A DNA stretch of 64,000 nucleotides from Pleurostoma richardsiae (taxonomy: Eukaryota; Ascomycota; Sordariomycetes; Calosphaeriales; Pleurostomataceae), in contig JANBVO010000062.1 in the NCBI GenBank assembly GCA_030052745.1, positions 1-64,000 on the forward strand, written 5' to 3'. This document shows positions 57,836-64,000 of this stretch, in pieces. The notes beneath the pieces are model-generated. The model ran no database searches and was not told the DNA's origin. It worked only from the letters and a program-made list of their open reading frames with translations. The first letter of the stretch is position 1. Every line of letters begins with the position of its first letter. Both the position numbers and the translations under genes were made by a program.

Positions 57836-58561
57836 TCATTCAGGGGTCATCACGGCCCAGTTCCCCTTCTCCCAGGCCACAATGACGGTCTGGTAGGAAA
57901 TCCTCCATGGATTCTGCCCCTTCGCCTCGAGCTCGGGGAGCCGCACGAGCTCGAAGATCGCTCGTCCCTAAGTGCAGTTAGCAATAGATTCCCCCTTCCA
58001 GCTTTCAGAGGGGCGGTGCTCACGCCGTTCTGGATCAGCGGGCCGCCGCGAGCGTCCTTCTTCACCATGTGCCCGTTCCCTTGGGACAGAACCTTGGCCT
58101 TGTCCGGGCGGGGAGCCGACCCGGGCTGGGGGAGTTCAATAATCAGGGGTCTGTACGGCTCGTCAGCATTCAGTATCTCTTCCCTTCCATACCATTTTCA
58201 ACCTTGTTAGCATAGTAGAAAAGTTGTTAAGGAAAGGGGTTGAAGGACACCTACCCGTAGACGTGCTGTGTCGAGTCGAAGCCCTGGATGAGCTTCTGGA
58301 CGAGGGATGCCCACTCCCTCCCGGTCATGCGGTAGGGCTCCGCGCCGAGGATCTTGCTGTAGTCGATGACGACTTCGGGGGCGTAGACTTCATCGGTGAG
58401 ACCGTCCTCGGACTTGACATCGTAGTACCAGGGCTGGAAGGTGTTAGACAGATGATGAAGGAGGACACAGCTTGGTTTGGGACATCGACCATTTTTGTCA
58501 CGGTGTCATGGATGTTTGCCTTGTCAAGGAGGTAGTCGGTCACGGAGTAGGCGGACGCCAT
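57836..58561 (-). CDS. SnoaL-like (NTF2-fold) domain protein
   Basis: Four exons: 58561-58490, 58433-58255, 58150-58024 and 57967-57836; introns of 56 nt (GTCGAT donor, CTAAC branch, TCCAG), 104 nt (GTAGGT...TACAG) and 56 nt (GTGAGC, GCTAAC, TTAG); 169 aa. The product reads YLLDKANIHDTVTKMPWYYDVKS, then EVYAPEVVIDYSKILG, GREWASLVQKLIQGFDSTQHVYG, GHMVKKDARGGPLIQNG and NPWRISYQTVIVAWE, the fungal SnoaL_4-type cone-shaped fold. Members range from polyketide cyclases and dehydratases to bile-acid-type dehydratases, and most fungal ones have no known substrate. No signal peptide. The reductase and MFS genes lie 0.8 and 3.9 kb to the right. Confidence 0.85.
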
Positions 58562-59353
58562 TGTATAGGGTGTGTCTGTCGTATTAGCCTATACCTTTGC
58601 TACAACGAGTCTGTATGCATGCACCGACGGCCGTTCATCCTCCTTTTTGAAGCGTTACCGGCAGCCATTGCAGCATGATATAAGTGCCTGCCAGACATGA
58701 AGCTCATATTCAGGATCATGGTGGTGTCTGCCGGGTCCGAAGAGCTCGCACTCCGGAGATTACGGGAATAGGATGCCATCCATCTTCAGGTCAGCCCCCT
58801 CCACACGGCGTTAAAAGTTTCGCGCACCGGCCACCACTGACGGCTTATTACTAGTCACCACGACGGCGCCTTGTAGATGCTCTTAGCCGCGAACGAACGC
58901 ACTGCGGAAGAGCAAGAAGGGACGGTCGCGTGAAGGAAGGCCTTATGTGCGGCTATGCCCGAATCATGTCGTCTCAACGGCCCTCGCACCTCCGTGTCGG
59001 GCGGGGGTTGGCCCGACTGGGGGGAGCTCCTCAGTAAGCACAACCGATCACGAAAGGTCATGATAGCCCGAGCTGACGGACGTCCGCCAAGGCCTGATGG
59101 TCAAATACTGTGGCCATCCGGGGGAGCAACATTCGCAATTGTAGTCAGCGTCTGCTCACAGGAGTCTGATCCTTACGCCTTGGACCCCGCATCCGGATCT
59201 TCTGGGAATTCATCTCGCGATTGACACTGCCGATCTCCGCCCTCCGGATCCGAGCGAGCCTACCAGAGTATAATACTCGCCAGTCGTCTCCATCTCACAG
59301 TAAGACCTACCCGGCTACTCCAGCAAGTCTCCCACCCTGGACGTTGAGCAGCC
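58562..59353. promoter_or_regulatory. Divergent promoter region, SnoaL-like / EasG-like
   Basis: 792 bp between the two start codons. I see no paired zinc-cluster site or repeat. Only short unsupported frames. Confidence 0.45.
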
Positions 59354-60375
59354 ATGACCTCCCCACATCCCGGAAACGGCACCGTCCTCGTCCTCGGCGG
59401 CACCGGTAAGACCGGCAGCCGTATCACCCGCCTTCTCGAGGCCAGCTCCGTTCCGTTCCTCGCCGCCTCGCGCTCCGGCGCCGGCGATAACGGCGTCAAG
59501 TTCGACTGGATGGACCGTGCGACGTGGGATCTCCCATTCGGTGCCGCCAGTCCAGATGCCCCCATCACCGCGGTCTGGCTCATTGGCGCGCCGATCCTGG
59601 AGATGGCGCCCCTGGCGCGCGACTTCATCGACCTTGCGCGGGAGAAGGGCGTGCGGCGCTTCGTCTTCCTCAGCGCGTCGTCGGTCGAGTGCGGCGGGCC
59701 GGTGCACGGCCAGGTCCACCAGTACCTGAAGGAGCTGGGGGACGCGGGGCAGATCGAGTGGGCTGTGATGCGGCCGACGTGGTTCTCAGGTGCGTCTACT
59801 CTCTCATTGTTCCGAGTTGCGTCTGCTCTGCAAGTTGCTGATGATTATGGATCGCAGAGAACTTTGCCGAGACACCGGGCCACCTCTATACCATCAAGGC
59901 GGAAGGCAAGGTGTACTCCGCGACAGGGGACGGCAAGGTCCCCTTCGTGTCCGCGGAGGACATCGCGGCGTGTGCGGTCAAGGCCCTGACGGACCCTGAG
60001 CCACTTAACTCGGACCTTGTTATCCTCGGTCCTGAGCTGCTGTCCTACGCAGATGTGAGTTCCTCCCACTTTGTAGTATAGTCAGCCGGATGTATCATCT
60101 CGGAACCATGCTGACGAATGACTGGGCAGGTCGCCGCTATCATTAGCAGCGTCACGGGCAAGAAGGTCGTTCATGAGAACCTCACCCAGGAGCAGCTCGA
60201 GCAGCGATTCGCGACTTTCTTGCCGCCGGACTACTCCAAGATGCTGGCGCTGATGGACGTGGCCATCGCCAACGGCTCGGAGGATAGGACCAACGACGCA
60301 GTGCTGACATTTACGGGTCAGCAGCCTAAGCCCTTCAGGGAGACGGCTGAGCTGTCCAAGGCTGCGTGGGTTTAA
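59354..60375 (+). CDS. NmrA/EasG-like NAD(P)-binding reductase
   Basis: Three exons: 59354-59789, 59858-60054 and 60130-60375; introns of 68 nt (GTGCGT...CGCAG) and 75 nt (GTGAGT...GGCAG); 292 aa. The Rossmann nucleotide loop is VLVLGGTGKTGSRI at residues 11-24. Further motifs are FDWMDRATWDLPF, VRRFVFLSASSVECGGP, VMRPTWFSENF (formed by the splice), YSATGDGKVPFVSAEDIA and LGPELLSYADVA, which follow the agroclavine/festuclavine dehydrogenase (EasG/FgaFS) branch of the atypical short-chain dehydrogenases. No ergot prenyltransferase is in view, so the substrate is unknown and an ergot role is not claimed. The size is normal for this branch (about 290 aa). Confidence 0.88.
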
Positions 60376-62474
60376 AAGCTGTTGGAGAGAGAATGAACAA
60401 GGCGTGGAAGTTCTACGGAGCGAATTCGGTTAGGAGAGCGAATCTGTTCGTCTGGTTTGGTCTAACACACATTGCGAGTCTTGTTCGTTTCGCTTCCGGG
60501 ATCATAGTCTACTCCCCCATAGGGTTGGAGTGGGAACAGTTCGGAAGAGGGGAACTAAGAGTTCGGAGACTCAAAAGACACTGTCATTTCTTCTGGACGG
60601 TAGGATGAATCTTTGTCGAGGCCTTATTTCTGAGAGTAACCACTTCCGGGAGACGAGAAAACAGCCGTCCATAGGTGGTTGGGTCGTCCTGGTAAGAGGC
60701 CATATCTAGTTGTAGGAACTGAAATCGAGTCTCGTTAGATCCAGTCTATCAAAGTCTCGGTGATATGGCTCTAGATTGCGTGGATTTGAGGTTATTCATG
60801 TGCTACGGAACCTGACTGAAGCGTGTCACCACGGACGCGGTCAGATCACTCATCTACGACCCGGACAGACAGACACGACCAGGACTTCCTTGGATGCTCT
60901 CGCCCGAAGTCCGGTCCGAGTCCAGGCTCGGAGCGGGGATCGGCAGGCTTGGCACCGGAGTAGTGGGTTCGGGCGAATAGAGGGGCAAAAGGCCGACGGA
61001 GCACGGGCAAGGGGGGCACGTGATCGGGCCAACATCATCCCAGCAGGGGTCACGCGAATGCGAGGCCACACAATGTCACCCCGTACCCTCTGACTCCAGC
61101 CGGGGCGGGTGTTTAGGCTTACTTTGACAGCCAGCACGATGACGAAGTGCTCTCGGAGAAGGCTCCTTTCGGTTGATGGACGCCGCGGAATCAATCATTC
61201 CACTCTACGACGCTGGTGCACGCACGCATCTCAACCTGCCGCGCACGCAGATCCGAGTACCCAAATCTGGGCACCTCCGGGAGGTGCTTTGTCTGTTTGA
61301 GGAGCAGTCTCCGCGGATGCCCGACTCCTTGAGAGTCCTTGGCCCCCGCGGGCGCGCCTGGGCAGCCGCTGTCTAGTGACAGTACTGGCCTACCTCTAAG
61401 CCTCTAGAGATTAGGTACCTTGCGGGTACGCTATCAAGACCAACCAACTACACTATTGAGAGCCTGGGATGCGACTTGAGTGCGACCTAGCCTACCTATC
61501 CTTCTTTACTGTTGGTATCGAGACGACCGTCTTAGTTGACGAGAAGATTGCTGCCCCAAGTCCTAGGCTTTCATGACTTGAAGCCTTACCGGGAGCACAG
61601 CTGTCAGGCATATTGCACTGCAGTTGAGGGGCTCGCCTTGTTGTAAGCCCATGAGTTGACCGGACAGCAACTTTTTGCGCTCGAGCATCAGCCCGGTTTA
61701 GTTCCCGAGGGGTGCTTTCCTCCATGACTCCGTGTTTTGTCATCCCACGTTATCATCGTGCCACCGTTTTCGAGGCATCGTCTACAGAGCTTGGATGCTG
61801 TGCCAGGCTGCCAGCAGACGAGCCTTGCCCGGACATCACTTTGCACCGATTCGTGTCCCGCGGGTGCGAGATGCTGGCGTGGACACTTAAGAGCCCAGCC
61901 CTACAAAGGGGCTCCACCACTCTGGAACCGGTGCGGAAAAAGACGCTAAGGCGTCCCAGTCGGAGGGACATTTCGTCCGACTTCCCCCTAGGCCCTCGCG
62001 ATTGGATCATCCACGTCTCAACAGAAGGATCGAAGCCGCATCCACGAACGCGCAGATTTGCTCATGGGGTCGCTGGGGTCTTGCCGACTACCGCCCGGTC
62101 GTTGCGACTGCGGTTAGAGAATGCGAGGGCTTTGTCAGTATCAGGTCGCATGGGATCGGGCTGACACCAACCCCTTCGCGTCGTAGACGAATCCTCCATG
62201 ATGACGACTGGTTCTTGTCTTTGATTAGAATTTGATCCTTCAGTCTCAAACTGTCTAGTATATAGCCTCCCCTGTGCTCCCTCGAGTCTCAAGGAGGCTC
62301 CTGTGTGTTGTTGTGAAGCAGTATAGCCTCCCCTGTCAGATCCTTCTATCTGCCACAATACATGAGCCTCAACTTCTCGGCTTCAACTTCCAAGAGATAG
62401 CCTGTTGTTGCTTTATAGCCTGAACCCTCTCACTATTTTAGAGTCTTTGGTTGCACAAAGCCTGACTTCCCGTC
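60376..62474. other. Intergenic, 2.1 kb
   Basis: Holds the MFS promoter. AGGTACCT occurs at 61414-61421. Frames of up to 150 codons lack an ATG or a domain pattern. Confidence 0.5.
62261..62422 (+). promoter_or_regulatory. Repeated TATAGCCTCCCCTGT motif upstream of the MFS gene
   Basis: TATAGCCTCCCCTGT occurs exactly at 62261-62275 and 62322-62336, with a shorter TATAGCCTG at 62414-62422, all within 215 bp of the MFS start codon. Each long copy contains CCCCT, the core of stress-response elements bound by Msn2/SebA-type C2H2 factors. Between them a GGAGGCTCC palindrome is present. Binding is inferred. Confidence 0.5.
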
Positions 62475-64000
62475 ATGGCCGACAACATCGAACCGAAAGA
62501 ACCCGGCACCGACTCCGACAGCCCGACGCTGCGAGAGGAGGCTGCCCCTGCCGCTCCCGAGACCTTCGAAGGAGGCAAGGTCGAACTTGTAGACGACAAG
62601 CCCGTTTTCAAGCCAACACGCGAGTTCTACCTTGCCTTTATCGCCCTTTGCACCGTCGCCCTCGCCATCGCCTTCGATGCCACTACCCTGTCGGTGGCCC
62701 TGCCGTTGATCAGCGCCGCGCTGAACGGCACGGCCCTCCAGGCGTTCTGGTCGGGAACGAGCTTCTTGCTCGCCAGTACCGTCCTGCAGCCCACTGTTGC
62801 ATCCCTGAGCAATATCTTTGGCCGGAAATACGTATGGCTGCCACACGACAGGGGAACCTGCGCAGTTGCTAACTGGTCTTGCTGCCTTAGATGATCTATG
62901 TCTGCTCGGTATTCTTCGCTGCCGGCTCTCTCATCGGCGCCCTCGCCGACAACTTCACAGTTTTGCTGGTTGGCCGGACCATTCAGGGTGTCGGTGGCGG
63001 TGGTCTGCTCGCTCTCACTGAGGTAACCATCAGCTGTCAAACTGGAACAGCTCTATTAGATGTCACTAACACCGTTGTCTCCAGGTTGTCGTTACGGACC
63101 TAGTGCCCTTGCAGTTTCGTGGACAGTGGTTTAGCTTGTTGTCGGTGATGTGGAGTATTGGAACAGTCACGTAGGCCATCCCTGACACCCGTTCCGCCGC
63201 TTGGAAATAGTGACTGACACGATATGTTCCAGGGGACCCCTAATCGGCGCTGGTTTTGCGCAAAACTATACCTGGAGATGGATCTTCTACATCAACCTGC
63301 CGATCATTGGTCTGGGACTGGTCTTCATCATCCTCTTCCTCCACCAGGCGAAGATTCCCGGCCACATCCTGCAGAAGCTGGGCAGATTCGACTGGATCGG
63401 CTCGTTCCTCTTCACTGCCGGCTCCACGAGCTTCCTCTTCGGCATCACCACCGGCGGAGTCATGTACTCCTGGAGCTCCTGGCGGGTCCTGCTGCCGCTC
63501 ATCATCGGGCCCTTCATCCTCGTAGGGTTCGGGTATTACGAGATCCGCGTCGCCTCCGAGCCGATTGTCGATAAGGGGATCTTCAACAACTGGGACATGA
63601 TTTTCTCTTACATCATGACGGTGTTTCACGGGATGGTATTGTGGTCGCTCCTTTACTTCCTCGGTAAGCTCATAATCTGTCATACCTCACCATTGACGGA
63701 CCAGCTCTGACCGCTCCTCAGTCCTCTACTACCAAGGCGTCAAGCTCTACTCCCCCATCACCTCCGCGCTGAGCTGCCTGCCCGAGACCCTGACGACCGC
63801 GCCGTCCGGCCTGGTCGTCGGCGTCGTGACGAGCCTGACGGGCCACTACCGGTGGTCCCTGTGGTCCGGGTGGGTGCTCACCACCTTCGGCGCGGGCATC
63901 CTCCTCCTCCTGAAGCCCAGCACCTCCGTGGCGGGCTGGATCTTCCTCAACGTGCCCGTCGGCATCGGCGCCGGCATGCTCTTCCCGGCGATGGCGCTCT
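62475..64000 (+). CDS. MFS transporter, DHA2-like (3' end beyond window)
   Basis: Drug:H+ antiporter-type exporter in the plasma or vacuolar membrane. Five exons visible: 62475-62831, 62891-63022, 63085-63170, 63233-63663 and 63722-64000; introns of 59, 62, 62 and 58 nt. About 428 residues are seen. A 48-residue acidic head precedes the helices. AFDATTLSVALPLIS and FLLASTVLQPTVASLSNIFGRKY give the TM1/TM2 region with the MFS motif A-like loop, LLVGRTIQGVGGGGLLALTE is TM4 motif B (with its Arg), and GPLIGAGFAQNYTWRWIFYINLPI is TM5 motif C, a DHA2 (14-helix) hallmark. The first nine to eleven helices are in view; the stop is outside. Substrate unknown. Confidence 0.92.

Noticed and set aside
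61712-62164. 150-codon frame upstream of the MFS gene
   Set aside because: It starts at a non-ATG codon and lacks any motif; it lies in the probable promoter.

Overview
The window is nuclear DNA of a filamentous ascomycete, most likely a Sordariomycete. It is GC-rich, the genes are spread on both strands without operons, and most genes carry short (48-150 nt) spliceosomal introns with fungal CTAAC/CTGAC-type branch sites. Protein families include Zn2Cys6 regulators, DUF1772, DUF7514, EasG-like reductases and a yeast-type OST5. I rebuilt the exon structures by hand from splice signals and reading frame. I ran no searches, so family names rest on recognised motifs.

Layout. 1-10 kb: truncated CDC26 (APC/C) (-), a 773-aa protein of unknown function (-), a 3 kb gene-poor stretch, an 85-aa small protein (-), then RAD1 (9-1-1 checkpoint clamp) and OST5 (oligosaccharyltransferase) in tandem (-). 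10-19 kb: GCN5 acetyltransferase (+), divergent from OST5, a fungal hypothetical (-) and a DUF7514 protein with a long Arg/Asp/Glu tail (-). 19-26 kb: DUF1772 membrane protein (-), GNAT acetyltransferase (-), Zn2Cys6 regulator (+), ribosomal protein eL20 (-). 26-36 kb: CSN12-like PCI protein (+), BTB protein (-), membrane-anchored alpha/beta hydrolase (-), SDS22 (+). 36-45 kb: xylose-reductase-type aldo/keto reductase (-), single-pass surface protein (-), peroxisomal ABC half-transporter (-). 48-57.5 kb: PSR1-like phosphatase (+), SEC61 beta (+), and a 1314-aa glycosyltransferase with a C-terminal array of ubiquitin-interacting motifs (+). 57.8-64 kb: SnoaL-like protein (-), EasG-like NAD(P)-binding protein (+), and an MFS transporter cut by the window end (+).

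Most genes are independent housekeeping functions: cell cycle, DNA damage, chromatin, secretion, translation, phosphatase control. The right end (SnoaL-like, EasG-like reductase, MFS exporter) is the only group that looks as if it could cooperate, possibly the edge of a small metabolic cluster. The most unusual single gene is the glycosyltransferase-UIM fusion at 53.5-57.5 kb. Intergenic stretches of up to 3.3 kb carry only microsatellites and scattered AGGTA/TACCT motifs. I found no tRNA, rRNA, intact transposon or CRISPR array.
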